DNA of 64,000 nt from Aquilaria yunnanensis. Its lineage: Eukaryota > Streptophyta > Magnoliopsida > Malvales > Thymelaeaceae. The translations under genes and the position numbers were made by a program. Positions 12,847 to 25,379 of the stretch are shown in pieces. Location: assembly GCA_039654915.1 (NCBI GenBank), contig CM077596.1, positions 47,428,501-47,492,500 on the forward strand, in the 5' to 3' direction. A model generated the notes under the pieces. It did no database searches. It was given only the letters and a program-made list of their open reading frames with translations, and was not told the DNA's origin. Position 1 is the stretch's first letter. The number at the start of each line of letters is the position of its first letter.

Positions 12847-13280
12847 CCTAATGATGAGAGTTCATGCGACAGTCATTTGCCACAGCCATAGTAGTGATAT
12901 TTATATTATTGATGTAAATTAAGGTTTATATTTTTTTTTTCTGTATTTCTATATTTAACTGACATATTTATATAAATTATTAATATTTATATTAATAATA
13001 TTTAATTATTCAGTGATAGTTAATTTTCTAGTAACAATTAATATAAGATACTAATTTCATTAATTAATTAAAATTAGTAATATTTCCTATGACTATATTT
13101 GTTGCATAATTATCACAGATAAAAAATCAACGCTACTTTTGCGACGAATTAGGTAGTCATACAGCCGCCTGGATATTACAACGATTCTTATTTGCGATAA
13201 GGATTTTTGCTACAATTGCTTGCTATGGTGATTTTCATAACAAGTATATGCCATAGCAAAAAGTCTGTATTCTTGTAGTG

Positions 13281-14118
13281 CATATTGCAAACTGTTCTTT
13301 TCCAATTCAAATGCTTATTAAAAAACTTATCATTTCCATTTTTTTATATTTTATCTAAAATTAATGCCATTTGAAAGATAAAATTTTATCTATATAATAA
13401 TCGCTTGAATAAAAATATTTATCAAATTAATTAATCATTTATGAATTTTTTCCCAAAGCCAACTTAAAAAATAAAAATTAATAAAATAATTAACTTTTAA
13501 AAAAATATTTAAAACTATTCTTTGAAATTATTAAATCAAGGACTTTCAATTGATATATGAATTAAGTAAAAATTAATAAAACTAAAAATAATGCATTAAA
13601 TAACTCAATTAGGGATTTACTTTCAAAGAATTACTTCTATAGAAATTGTTACAGCACTTAACTCAATTGATAAAGGTTCATGCACTATAACTCTAAAATT
13701 AAGGATTTAAGTTGAAGGCATGAAATCATTTGTTTTGTTCATGAAGCAAAAAACAAAGAAGTTCCAAGCTTGTAACCAACTCCATGGTAGAGCTCCCTAA
13801 GCAACTAAAGAACATGGATCATCTCTAAAACTATACCTGTGTATAGTTATATTGTAGGAAACCACTCTAATTTGTTTTAGAATAATGCTAGCTATACTAA
13901 CAGTTAATTTATAAATTAAATCTTGCGTGATATAAATAGATTGTTAATTGAAAAAATAAGTAAGAACCATTGGCTTTTTAGCATCAAATCAAATATTGCT
14001 AAAATATTTATCACATTCATTAATTTTTCAAAATTTTGTTGAAAGAAAAAGTTATACTCATTCCATCTCACTTTTGTTAGTTTTTTTACCCATTTAACTA
14101 AACTTTAACTTGAATATA
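13281..14118. other. AT-rich intergenic DNA between two elements
   Basis: No coding sequence is recognisable. It contains AT-rich runs and a stretch (13365-13470) loosely similar to 680-840 on the other side of the CACTA insertion. Nothing else can be supported. Confidence 0.5.
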
Positions 14119-16029
14119 TTCATTGACACGGCCTCTCGTGGCCTTGTCCAGGAAGCCTATGAGAACAAGTCCCATGCTGGTTGCAATTGACTAATTAATT
14201 ATGTGCACCCTGGTTAAAATTTCATGCTATTAGTTGTTTAACCTAAAAATGCAATTATGCATGCAAGAGCTGCTTTGACTTGAGCAAGTGGAAAATCATA
14301 AAACATTTATATAGCCTAGGCATTTCTATAAAAACCAATGTTCAAATAGTCAAAGCATACAAATCCTTTATAGCATCAACATTACTCTTACACATAATTA
14401 ATCGTGTGTGGGCATTTAAACAATTGTAGACTATGCCCTACACCCAAAGGCAACCCTAGAGTCCATAACTCTATTCATATACATTGGAAGCCACTAACAT
14501 ACAACATACATATCCAAGGTTAGTATTACTGAGATCCAATCAACTAGCTTCCACCTTAGATAAGATATCCCGGTGGCAAGCCTCAATGATCCTCCACATG
14601 CTCACTAGCCTTTGTGGCCAAGAAAACTGTAGTTAGTATAATAACAACTTAACTATCAAGTATCCAAATAAACTAGAATCTCAAGGATTCTCAAAGCAAT
14701 ATACCTTTAGCGAAAGCTACCACGACAACCCATAATGATCGTCAGGTTCAACAACATTCATATCTGCGCAACATGAAACTAAGGGAGTGAGAATCCCATG
14801 ATTCTCAGTAAGAGGTCTTCAACCAGCAAGGAAAACACTAAGGACAACACATATACAAAGATATGTAATCTGGTGTGAGCTCATACAGTGTGAGGCTAAA
14901 CCTATGTGCATATGTTTCAGTCCCTTGGGACTTGTCTTCTACCTAGTCCTCCTACGAGTGTCACTCCGTACCTAGTGAGTTCTGAACCCTAACTCGCTCC
15001 TAATAAGCCTTATCTTACTAACACAATAAGTTTAACCTTCCCTCAATTGTTGTGTAGGTGAACATGGTGGATGCACCTCGCTTGGGTTCAAAGGAACCCA
15101 CTAGGTGTACTAAGTTTCCACATAGTGCCTCAAGTCCTTAGACTTGTCTAGGTCACTTGTGTTACCCATCCGTGGTAATCCAGTCATGGTGCCAAAACTG
15201 TGCATTTAAACTCTCAGGATTGGTGTGTCTTATAGGTCATCAGAACAATACCCCTAGTGTACATACTCAAGTAACCCTCTTGAGCACTATGTAAATACAT
15301 TCATATTGGTCTAACCATAACACACATATTCACATTTATGCACACTATGGAAGCTAAGAAGGAAAACACTAGCACAAGTCTTAGTTTTGGCTTCCACACA
15401 TTAAGCATTCTCATTAGGTTAAAAAATGCCAGCCACTGCACCCAAACTTCCTCCAATAAACTGTATCATTCTAGCCATGTAACCCCTTATTTTCTTTGCT
15501 CCATTATCAATGAGAGACTTAGAGCAAACCAAGAAATTTTATTTTACATCAATAGCCCACCTATGGACCAAGTTATGGATTTTTTTAATTGGTTACAAAA
15601 TTCTGACCAAATGAACAGTAACTTAGCCAATTTTGCAATGTCATAACTTTGGTTATAGAGCTCCAAATCCAAAAATTCTAAATCCCAGTTAAACCTCTAG
15701 ATATGCTCTAGATGTGATCAAAATTTCAGACCAATATTCATTCTACATAGGGAGTTATAGAGATTAGAGTGCAGTGTCAAAATTCTAATCACTTTATGAC
15801 CAGTTTACCCATACAAAATTTTATAAGAATGCAAACACTTCATTCACAAGGGATAAACCCTCAAGGCTATTCCATACATGTCCAAGGCACCTAGGAATTA
15901 TATTCCCTTGTAGCTAGCATCTTTACATAACCAATACCAAAATTTACAAACAAGCAGCCTATGTTGCACACTTAGGCAACCTCTGCATAGCATCCTCATA
16001 CATAGCAAAACAGCCCACAAATGTTCACA

Positions 16030-16470
16030 TACATTGTCCAAACTTCACTTAGGTCACTATAAGTATGTCTTAAGTAAAGACTTTTTGGCTAATATTTAGC
16101 CCACCTTTTTGACCTTAGAACCTGAAAATAAAAGGTTGGGATAATACTAGAAATGGCCATCTTTTACTGTTGTAAAAAATCATCCCATCCATAAGTTATT
16201 TTTGTGAACAATTGTACACCTAGTTGTCCTAGGTTCTTGAATAATAGCTTTTGTTTCCTTTATGCAATTCAGCCTCCAAAAATTGCTTCCATACCATTCA
16301 AATCCTTCCAAAATCTCTCTTTTAGAGTTGTACAATTGAGTACCCAGGTCTTAAAATCTTGTAATAAGACCCATAGATTACTTTAGTAGTGCTTCCTTTA
16401 GTAGCAAGTAATCTTCTAGGGCTTCCTTTAGTAGCAAGTAACCATTGTAATCTTTTAAGGAGGGGAGAAA
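16030..16470. repeat. Segment shared in direct orientation with 44005-44400
   Basis: From TCACTTAGGTCACTATA onward, this stretch matches 44005-44400 closely, including a frame reading NNCTPSCPRFLNNSFCFLYA versus NNCTPICSRLLNNSFCFLYA. It is much more alike than the surrounding LTR sequence. Open frames here are short and I consider them non-coding. A small tandem duplication, GGGCTTCCTTTAGTAGCAAG, lies at about 16390-16440. Confidence 0.75.
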
Positions 16471-16472
16471 TG

Positions 16473-17173
16473 TTACCACCTCAACAAATGAAAAAATTAC
16501 AATATAAAGGCATAATGGTTATAAACCATTATATAGCATAATTTTCACCATAGTGAATGAAATGTCAGGGGTAAAGTTCCAGCAGAAATATCACACTCAA
16601 ACTGACCTTTATTGTTTGAGTTTTGATCTGAAATTTCAGGTACATGAACTTCCATGTGTCTAGTTATGATCTAGAAAGTTTGGTGATTTTAGGAGCACAT
16701 TTGGTATTTTTAGTGATGGTGCTTATTGTGTTGTGCAGCAACTGTCCAACATCCTGTTTCTGGAATCCATTGTGACTCAGGTACTCCTATAACTTAAGGT
16801 GCATATTTAGATGGTTTAAGAACATTATGTAGTGCATGGATGAATGTATAAATAATGCATGTGAAAGTTTGGACACATAAAATGCGCACCAATAGCATCA
16901 TGTGTGCATATGATTGTACATACACTTAGGGATTTTACTCAAACTCCATATTGGCCAGGAATAAAGAATTTCACTATCATTATTACTTCCAGATGAAATT
17001 GTATGTGAATATGTGTGTGATGGTTGGACCAATATACACATCTTTACATAATGACGAAGAGGGCCACATGGGTAAACATAGTGCGCATGTTCTTATTGGC
17101 CTACAAGACATGGATTGCCTGGGGCTTGAGCTCACTAAAATGGATCACTGTATTTAATTACTCAGAGTGGTAA
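16473..17173 (-). repeat. Inverted block inside LTR-A matching LTR-B
   Basis: The block starts TTACCACCTCAAC and ends AGAGTGGTAA, a short inverted repeat. Its content matches the reverse complement of LTR-B in three pieces: 44412-44515, 43060-43230 and 42040-42370. It looks like a shortened, inverted copy of the element at 42046-44519. No clear target duplication flanks it (GGAGAAATG versus CAACTTGTG), so rearrangement and insertion are both possible. Confidence 0.65.
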
Positions 17174-19075
17174 CAACTTGTGTACTAAGCACCCACCTAA
17201 AACCCTTACCAAGAGTGCACTGGGTTCTCACTTGTGCTTCAAGTAATCTTGGCTAGGCAACAAGTGCACTAAACCTTAACTCTAGGCACATACCTATCCA
17301 CCATTACTTGGTTCACGATAGTAGAGTAGCAATGACCATGGTTGGACTCTTAATTCTTAAGTCCCGAAGAACCCACTAGGTGTACTAAGGTTTCCTCATC
17401 AAGGCCTTGAACCTGAAGGTACAACTAAGGTCTCGATGGTGCTAAACCTTTCACCTTATCTAGTGGTGTATTTGTTATGGCCTATTAACTAGTTTTCTCA
17501 TGAGGTGCACTTACCATTCATAAACTATGAGAAAACTCCTAGATCATGAAAGACTTTTTGGATGTTCTAGAGTGCCATTGTACCATTACAACCCTTAGGT
17601 ACCCCTAAGACCACCCTTGCCCTCCTCCGGATCCATTTTCAAAATGTTGAAATTTGCTGAAAAAGACCTATGGGACCTAGGTGCCAGTAGAAGTGCCTCT
17701 GAGGCCTAGGCGCCAGGAGCACCTTGCTCTGTGTAGAGAAAATGCACATTGGGCGCCGCAACGCCGGATGGCACGTAGGCACCAGGTCCCCATGTCCTGA
17801 ACCTCAAAAACTCCCTCCTAAACCTCTTTGGAGGCTCCCTATGAGTTTAAGGCAAACAAAGGACGCCTAAACTCACCACAAACCTGTAAAACAACTTGTA
17901 TAGGCCACAAATACACCATTACAACCATCCTATGATGCATCGAAACATTAGACAAACCTCAAATTCAAGTCTAGGCCACCATAATCATCACCAACCACCA
18001 ACAAACACCATTCATAAAACTACTTGAATTCTACCACAAACAAGCTATGAATGGCATCAAGTACGGATGAAACATAAATCCCTTACCTCAATTCCAAGCT
18101 ACAGGCAAAGATTAAGCAACCCATCACCAAGTAAATGGCTCCACTAAGTCTCACCTAGGTTCTAAGCAATTCAAGGTTCATGGCATTAAAACAAGGGCAA
18201 CTAAGCAAAAGCCCAAACAACCAAAGGCCAAACAAACAAGAAAACATCATGGAAATCAACTTACCTCTCGTGTAAAATAGAACCCTAGCTAGAAAAAATG
18301 ATTTCTAGCTTCAAATGCACCAAACTCACTTGAAATAAGCTACCCATTGCTTATACACCCATGGAACCTTTAATTTTCACCAGGAACTCTTGAATTTGAG
18401 CAAGAATTGAAGTAGAAATGAATAGGGAAAAGTTGAACTTGGGTTTGAAGAGGAAGAAGATGAATAGTGGTAGACCAAGACCATTTTTACCATGTTTAAA
18501 AGAGTTCAAGCCATTAAGCCCTCAAACTTTCTTAAGTTTGTCAAAAAGCCCCCTTCCCAAAATAGTAACCTTAGGTCAAATCTTGGTCAAATCTTCAACA
18601 CTTAATGAAATACTTGGGTGCTAAATAAGGGCTAGGTTTTTAAAACATATTTTTCACTCTCAGGACTCAGCCCAACACCTTGGGATGCAAAATTACCATT
18701 TTGGCCCCAAACCTCGTTTGATGCCATAATCTCCTCGAAACCAAGCAAACCTTAACTAACTTGCTTGACCTTGCTAAATGAACTTAAAATAAGGTATTAA
18801 GCTGGGAATTTATCAATTTATATAAATTAAATGAGCTTCCGGCTAGGAGGGTTATAACATTCATACTACTAAGTATTAAAAAATTAAAAAAATTATATTT
18901 AGAAACCAGAATTTTTGAAGTTTATTTTCATATGAATAGTTCATATTTTATGATAAATTTTGAAAGAAAAAGAAAAAAAATAAAAGATAGGTATAGTAGA
19001 GGCCAAAGTTAACACTAAAGTTAAATGTTTTCAGTAAACAATCCCTTACATTTCTATTAATGTTGAACAGGACAT

Positions 19076-19494
19076 GGTTTTAAATCTCGTATTGTCTCGG
19101 CTAGTACCATCTCGTATTGGCTGTACTAGTTAAAAAATGATACGCAATAGGTGTGTCTCATTCTGTCCATTGTACCAAAGTGTATCGACTGGTACTAAAC
19201 AACTCGACCATCTCGCACCATAGTAAATGATCTTGGAATAGGGGAAATGCATGTTTTTTAGATTTTTGTTAGTTTTTGATATTTTTAAGTAAAATATATA
19301 ATTATTATGTTTAATTGAATGCTTTTATATGAAAAAATTTTTATATTTGAAAAAATTTTGCATTTTTATTTCTTCTATGCCCTTTAAAGTTATATTTTTG
19401 TTTTATAAATATCCATTTGTGTTAAAAAAAATCTAGATACATGTCATGTGCACTTTAAATACACACACTTTCAATAGCTACTATGTTCTATATG

Positions 19495-19561
<67 letters not shown>

Positions 19562-19660
19562 TTATCTATAACCGGTACATCTGAAATACATCGATACGAT
19601 ACCAATATTGTACCATATCACTAAAAAAATGATACAACATCTGGTACGAGATTTAAAACC
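19076..19660. mobile_element. Mutator-type miniature element
   Basis: The ends are perfect 16-bp inverted repeats, GGTTTTAAATCTCGTA, continuing imperfectly inward. Flanks are ACAGGACAT and TAGGGACAT, an imperfect 9-bp duplication, which is the Mutator size. The 585-bp interior has no coding sequence and holds a long AT microsatellite. Motifs such as GATACGATACCAATA near the right end fit the same diverged inverted-repeat pattern. Confidence 0.68.
19497..19558. repeat. (AT)n microsatellite
   Basis: An almost uninterrupted run of TA dinucleotides about 60 bp long lies within the Mutator-type miniature element. Confidence 0.9.
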
Positions 19661-20519
19661 TAGGGACATGCCCTTAAGCGAAAGATTTTGGTCAATTTGG
19701 CAACTTTTTAATTTGAATGAAACATATTGTTAAAACAAAACATTGTGCCTCATTAAATGAAATCTACTCAATTTATGCCCCGTAAGTTTTTCTATGTATA
19801 AAATATTATACTAAAAAAAAATAGTTGGAATAAATATTGTACAATAATATATTAAAAATTATGTGAGGTCATTAGTGATTTTAAATATTTTATCCTTAAA
19901 ATATAAGTTTTCTTCTTCTCTATTGAAATCCAATATTTTTATTGTTAACTTAATCACATTATATAGTAGTAGAGTAAAAAGCACCATGAGTTACAAACCT
20001 CTAATTTATTATAAATTGATCCCAAACATTTATAATTCATTAAATATTAATCCCTAGCTCTAGACAAGATTAAGTTGGTACAGGAACCCAATTTATAGAA
20101 ATAAAAAATAATAATTTAAATTGTTCATTTGGTGTAAACAAATTATGACATAAGATAAATACTTAAATTTAATAGAAGACAATTACTAAACAACTTGAAT
20201 TCATTAACTTTCACATAACTATTTACATTAATTTTTTAAATTTTAATTTAAATTGTTTAGTAACTGTCTTCTAATATATTCAAATTGTGTTATAATTTTC
20301 TAATGGATAATGGGCCATTTACATTATCAATTTATTTTTCTTCATAAATCTTATTTCTACACTAGCTCAGTCTTGCCTAAGGCTAATAGGCTATGGACCA
20401 ATATACAACGAATCATAAAGTTATGGTACCAAGCTATGATGAAATGAAGGTTGTGAACCATTTTGAAATGGAAATTAAAGGTTTGGAACCATTAATGTTG
20501 TTTAACCTATATTTGAATT
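19661..20519. other. AT-rich intergenic DNA, nothing recognised
   Basis: No protein similarity or defined element ends are visible. The sequence is AT-rich with scattered short inverted similarity, for example AAATTGTTTAGTAA near 20250 and TTACTAAACAACTT near 20185. Confidence 0.45.
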
Positions 20520-20965
20520 ATAGCTCTATTAATTAAGGATGACAATGCTTGCCCTGACTCAATCACCTAACCTGAGACACCTAAACCTAAGTCTAACCGA
20601 ACCCGATTTGACAAAAAAAAGTTAACACCTAAACCAAATTGTTAACAACCCAACCTAAAGCCAAACCCAATTGAAATGAGACTCGAAAAAGCTAGAACCT
20701 AAATGACCTAAAACCAAAATACCCTAGCCTGAAATGATTCGAGCTAGAATTGGTCTGAACCCGAAATGGCTCAAACCTGAGTCTGACTTGACCCAATCTG
20801 AAATGACCTAATCACTAAGCCTAGATGACTCAAATTAGCCCAACTCAACATAATATACATGGTCCGAAAAGATTTAAAAAAACTATGATTTTTTATACAT
20901 TAATTATTTATCTAAATTGTACATCAATTAAAAATTTTTACAAATTTATATTGTAAAATTGAGGG
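20520..20965. repeat. Dispersed repeat R, copy 1 (interrupted by LINE-1)
   Basis: It is a degenerate run of AACCCGAAATGACC-like phrases followed by AAGATTTAAAAAAACTATGA and ATTAATTATTTATCTAAATTG. The same order occurs at 35560-36050. Here the repeat stops where the LINE begins, and its continuation (TACTTTAAAATG...TTTGTTTAGGG) appears at about 32704-32800 on the other side. It is non-coding. Confidence 0.7.
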
Positions 20966-21031
20966 GACTCTCATGTATGCTAGGGTTTGGCACGATCGTT
21001 CCATGGTAGAGGGCCATAGTGATTTAGGTAG

Positions 21032-22100
21032 ATGACTCGTAGAAGGGGACGACCAAGAAAAGAGCCACCATTTCATTTGGTTCTGTGGGAAGTATTTGAG
21101 CAGCTTGAAGAGGTTGCTAAGTCTCCATCAGATGAAGTGGAAGAGCTCAATGATGCAGCCTTTTCATCAGAGGCAAAAGAAACGTCTATGGATTGGGCAT
21201 CCAAAGTTGAGTAGAAGAAGCTTCTTCCTAAATTAGAGGCTGTAAAAGAGGATCAAAAAAAGCTTTACAGTGAGATCTTGGCAGACAACAAATGATTGGA
21301 TGATGGGCTAAAACTCCAATTTCTTCCTCCACATAGCTCAAATGACCCAATAGAGATTAAAATTAAGGATATTGAAGATGAGATCATATGCTAGGAAAAT
21401 AGCTTCATATGTTATGTTGTTGGTGGATCTACTAGTTTTTTGCAGGTTAGCTAATTTGTTGTGGAACATTGGACTACTATTGAAATCACCAAACTAAAAT
21501 TTTTTTATCAACTAACCTGATGGTTTGTCTTTCAATTTCCTTATTTAGTTTACTATGACAATATGTTGGGCAAGGGGATTTTGCATTAGGGTGTTCAACC
21601 ATGGATTTGAATAGATGGTCGATGGATTTTAACTTCCAAAAGGAAGTTGAATCAAAGATCCCTATCCTTGTATAAGTTCAATGTTCCTTAGTCCTCTAGA
21701 ATGAGAAGGCTCTGAGTAATTCTCAAAAGAGTGGATCTTGTAGTGGTCACTGATAAGCATATAGCTACTAAAGATAGGATTTTGTATACCTAAGACTTGG
21801 TGGAAGTGGATTTGGCCAAGCCACTAATGAAGAATACTCCATTGTATTTGCCCAATTGCTCACAGGTGGAAGTATCTTTCTCATATGAGAAACTCTCCAA
21901 GTATTGTCAAAAGTATAATATGTTAGGACATAATTTGAAAGGTTAAAGGAAGGAGGTTGGGCTCCAGCCCACAAAGGAGACCAAGAAACAATGGGTGCCT
22001 AAGAAGATGTCTGTTAAGCAAGAGAAATAAGATTGTCAAATAGATGCAATGACCGACCAGGTGGTTATGGTGGTGAATGAAGGCAGTAGTAAGCATAATT
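21032..22100 (+). pseudogene. LINE-1 ORF1-like protein with degenerate CCHC knuckle
   Basis: The start MTRRRGRPRKEP is basic. Decayed sequence typical of plant LINE ORF1 (DUF4283-type) follows, including KHIATKDRIL, LVEVDLAKPL and VEVSFSYEKLSKYC at about 21750-21915. The last leads into a zinc knuckle in which the second cysteine (QKYN) and the final cysteine (LKG) are lost. ORF1 proteins bind element RNA and act as chaperones in the retrotransposition particle. Several stops are present. Confidence 0.65.
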
Positions 22101-22299
22101 TACTTTGAAAATCGCTTCAAGGATTGATATAAGGAAGCCAGGTACTAGAAAAGTTACGCTCAACTTATCTAATCAATTCCAATCATTGGGGATGAGGGAT
22201 GATGGTAAGATGGGGTCTATTACAAATTCTTTTTCTTTTACCCCTATGCATAAGATGATGGTGGATAAAAGTGAGTCTATCTCTAAAGTTAAATGATCT

Positions 22300-22850
22300 T
22301 AGCTATTTGGAATATGAGAGGTTGCAGCAAGCCTCTCAAGATTCATGAAATTTTGAAATTTACTAATGTAAATAAAACTCAATTTTGGGTATTTTAGAAA
22401 CTAGAATTAAACATACTAACATATCTAATCTAGCTAGATGTTGGCAAGGAGAATGGGCAATCATGGGGCATACAACAATGGGAGAATAATTTTATTATGG
22501 AAGCTTGGCTTTAAAGTGAAGGTGATTGATCTTTCCACTCAATGGCCTACAGTAAAATTCCATTTAAATACAGCTCTGGAGAAAACATGTGCTTTCATCT
22601 ATGCCTTTAATTTCAAAAAGGACAAGAAACCTTTATGGATGGGGTTAGAAAGGTTGATTGTGCGAGGGCCATGGATTATTCTGGGTGATTTTAATGAGGT
22701 TACAAAGAAATTTGAACTTGATAGTTTGAATCAAGTTACAAACATGAAGATCGCAGACATTAATAATTGTTTTGATAAATTGAACTTAGAGGATCTTCCT
22801 TTTATTGAAATTTATTTACCTGGTACAACTAATAGGAAATAAGCATTGTT
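22300..22850 (+). pseudogene. LINE-1 ORF2 endonuclease domain
   Basis: The region opens with ILAIWNMRGCSKPLK, the start of an apurinic-type endonuclease, but a stop soon follows and the frame shifts. The longest open piece, 22438-22842, reads RIILLWK, FIYAFN, PWIILGDFNEV and ends LPGTTNRK, where the family usually has a T/Y-W-S/T-N motif. This domain nicks target DNA to prime reverse transcription. Confidence 0.8.
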
Positions 22851-23559
22851 ATTTGGAGCAAACTTCATAGAGTAATGTTAAATTAGAGTGGTTGCAAGCA
22901 TTCCTGGACACTCAATTTAAAATTTTGGCCCTATGTCATTTGATCATTTGCCTATGGTTGTCAATACTCATGAGGAAGTGCTCCCAAGAAAAGGTCAGTT
23001 TCTATTTCTGAATATTTGACAAAATGATCCTACCTTTGGTTTTTGTGAAGATGGGGAATTAAATCTTGAAGGTAGGAGATGCAAAATGTTTTAGGTAATC
23101 AAGAAGCTTCAAAAGATCAAGCATGATTTGAAGACATTGAATCATATGAAGTATTTTAACATTTAGAAGATAGCAGAGGAGGCTAGTAGAAGTCTGTCAG
23201 ATATTCATAATTTATTCCAAGTGGATGGGAAAAATTTGGTGTTAATCTGCAAGGATAAGGAAGCTAAAGCTACTTATTGGAATTTAGTGAAGATTGAGAA
23301 AAGTTATTATAGGCAGAAGGCTAAAATCACATGGCTAAAAGAATGGGACATTAACACAGTATTTTCATGCTAAGATGTAATAATGAGTAGCCAAACCTGA
23401 AGTCTGAGAAGTGGAAGATGCTTCAAGAAACCCCATGGTTGAACAAAAACAAGTTGTAGACACTTTTTTGGGGTTTTATAAGTAGTTGTTAGGCTCAAAG
23501 GACTTGATCACAAAGCAATTAAATCTAAGAATAATGCAACAAGATAGGTGTCTTTCACA

Positions 23560-24690
23560 TGAGCAATAGTACGAATTAATCAGCCCTGTGATTTCTCATG
23601 AGGTTAAAGATTCCATGTAGTTGATTCCTTTAGATAATGCACCTAGGGTAGATGGCTTCATAGTTCAATTGGCAATCTTTCTACTGATGCTATGTTAGAG
23701 TTCTTCACTTTTGTACTCTTAAAAGTTGTTAATTCCATTAATTTAGTGTTTATTCTGAAAAGCCTGAAGCATCTAAGGTAGGGGATTTTAGGCCTCTTGC
23801 TTGTTGCAATGTCTTATACAAATGCTTGCCTAAAGTGTTAGCCACTTATGTGAAAAAAGTGTTGGATGTGATAATTAGTCCAATCCACACAACCTTTATA
23901 AGTAGTAGGTCCATTTTCTAGAATATTGTATTGGGCAATAAGCTCCTCAAACATTATAACATGAAAAATTTTTCTCCACATTGTATAATGCATCTATACA
24001 TTAAAAAGGCCTATGATTCCATTCACTGGAAATTTCTTGAATATGCCTTATGGGCATTCAACTTACTATAGGAGTTTATGTCTTGGGTAATGATTTGTGT
24101 TTCCTCTCCCATAGTTTTTGTCTGTTTAAATGGTTCAATGGATGGTTCCTTTAAATAAGAGAAAAGGTTAAGACAAGCTAATCCTATCTCACCATATTTG
24201 CTTATTTTGCGTGTGGAGCTGTTTACTAGATCTTTAAAGGACATTCAAAGGGTTCCAGGGTTTCCTTACCGTCTAATATGTTTGTACCAGAGATTGACTC
24301 ATTTGGCCTTTATGAATGACTTACTTTTGCTCTCCAAAGGGGTTGGTCACTCTATTTATATTTTGTGGAAGTTTGTTTTTGAATTTGCAGGCTTATCAAG
24401 GTTAAGACTGAGCCATGAAAAAATAAAGATATATTTTGGAGGTGTTGATGCTTTGTTGAAATATCTAATCCTTGATAAGCTAAAGTTCTAAGAAAAGAGA
24501 ACCCCGTTTTGATATCTAGGGGTTCTTATCAGTTCATCAAGGTTAAAGAGTAAAGATTATGATGAACCGGTTAATAAGATCACTAGTAAAATTGATGCTT
24601 GGAATGCGAAACATCTATCTTATGCTAGAAGATGGCAACTAATTTCTTCTGTCCTTCAAAGTTTTTCAATCTTTTAAATGTCAATTTTGT
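23560..24690 (+). pseudogene. LINE-1 ORF2 reverse transcriptase
   Basis: Reverse transcriptase blocks are readable across frames. They include GDFRPLACCNVLYKCLPKVLA (about 23780-23850, first 20 residues conserved), IKKAYDSIHWKFLEY (about 24000), RQANPISPYL (about 24172) and a catalytic block AFMNDLLLLSKG (about 24310) where the family has F-A-D-D. The first catalytic aspartate is thus replaced by asparagine. There are many stops. The function would be target-primed cDNA synthesis. Confidence 0.83.
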
Positions 24691-25079
24691 TCTTTTCTAA
24701 GATGGTGTTGAGAAAGATTAAGGTGATATGCAAGAATTTCCTTTAGAAAGGCAAGTCTATTGCAAAGTTCAAGCCCCTAATTACATGGAAAAGGTGACTT
24801 AGCCAAAGAATGAGGGTGGTTGGGGTTAAGCAACTCCAAGCACGGAACCAAGCCTTGATCCTTTGCTTGTTTTAGGCTATTCATAAGAAGAATGATGTGT
24901 AATTGGTTAAATGGGTCCATAGTTACCATTTAAAAGGCACAGATTTGTGGGAGTCAGCAAAAAGTTGAACTAACTCTCCTATTTGGCAAGATATATTAAA
25001 GTCCAAGAAAATTTTTTGTTTAAAGACTAGCTCTATTGAAAATGTTAAAGCTACTATGGGTGTTGCTGATCTGGCAACA

Positions 25080-25379
25080 AAATTCCAGAGATTTTGCTTA
25101 TGAGCTGCATTAGTACAAAAGTGCTCATGAAGGTTGGTTCAAGATCTGCTAGGAATCATTAGCTACTCTGAAGCACAATATGATTTTTTGGTTGATTATA
25201 CATGATGGCCTCTTTGTTCAGGCTAAGCTGTAGACTTCGGGCATTTCCCTCGCTAACAAATGCATCTTATGTGAAAGAGCAAAAGAAACTATAAAGAATT
25301 TATTTATTTCATGCTCCTTCTTTTGGTAGGTTTAGAATTTAGTTACTGTATGGATGCAAATGAAGAGTGTAGCTAGAAG
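25080..25379 (+). pseudogene. LINE-1 ORF2 C-terminal zinc-binding region, interrupted
   Basis: Degenerate zf-RVT-type sequence is readable: HNMIFWLIIHDGLFVQAKL, then ANKCILCERAKETIKNLFISCSFF, carrying a C-x2-C and a later cysteine. The Gypsy element interrupts it immediately afterwards at AGAAG. The remaining C-terminal sequence lies at 32370-32580. Confidence 0.72.

Larger units (their letters stand above)
1148..13280 (+). mobile_element. CACTA (En/Spm-type) DNA transposon, nested and decayed
   Basis: The left end reads CACTACAAGAGGG and the right end is the complement of CACTACAAGAATA, a shared 10-bp terminal inverted repeat beginning with the CACTA signature. A 3-bp target duplication CAT lies directly outside both ends (1145-1147 and 13281-13283), the size expected for this superfamily. 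Subterminal motifs such as TTTGCGATAA recur near both ends (about 1336 and 13189). The 12.1-kb span includes a 7.1-kb hAT element, so the original CACTA was about 5 kb. Internal exon-like segments carry stops, so it is not autonomous now. Strand is given by the direction of the internal gene remnant. Confidence 0.88.
14124..18859 (-). mobile_element. Long solo-LTR-like element (LTR-A)
   Basis: On the minus strand it begins TGTTATAACCCTCC, a common Gypsy LTR start, and ends GGCCGTGTCA. A perfect 5-bp duplication TTCAT flanks it (14119-14123 and 18860-18864). It encodes no gag or pol, so a solo LTR fits. The 4.7-kb size is inflated by internal insertion, including the inverted block at 16473-17173. 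Its two ends and parts of its interior are diverged homologues of LTR-B at 41217-46329. Minus orientation is inferred from the TGTTATAACCC end. Confidence 0.78.
20970..25379 (+). mobile_element. L1-type LINE, 5' part (LINE-1)
   Basis: This is a non-LTR retrotransposon with an ORF1-like region, then endonuclease, reverse transcriptase and a zinc-binding C-terminal region in the expected order. The 5' boundary is approximate, placed where dispersed repeat R is lost. The element is cut at 25379 by a Gypsy retrotransposon and continues at 32370. Numerous stops and frame changes show it is dead. Confidence 0.85.

Noticed and set aside
16951..17157. 68-codon frame with a counterpart at 41918-42109 on the other strand
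   Set aside because: The similarity reflects shared LTR DNA in inverted orientation. Neither frame shows protein-level conservation beyond that of the DNA.
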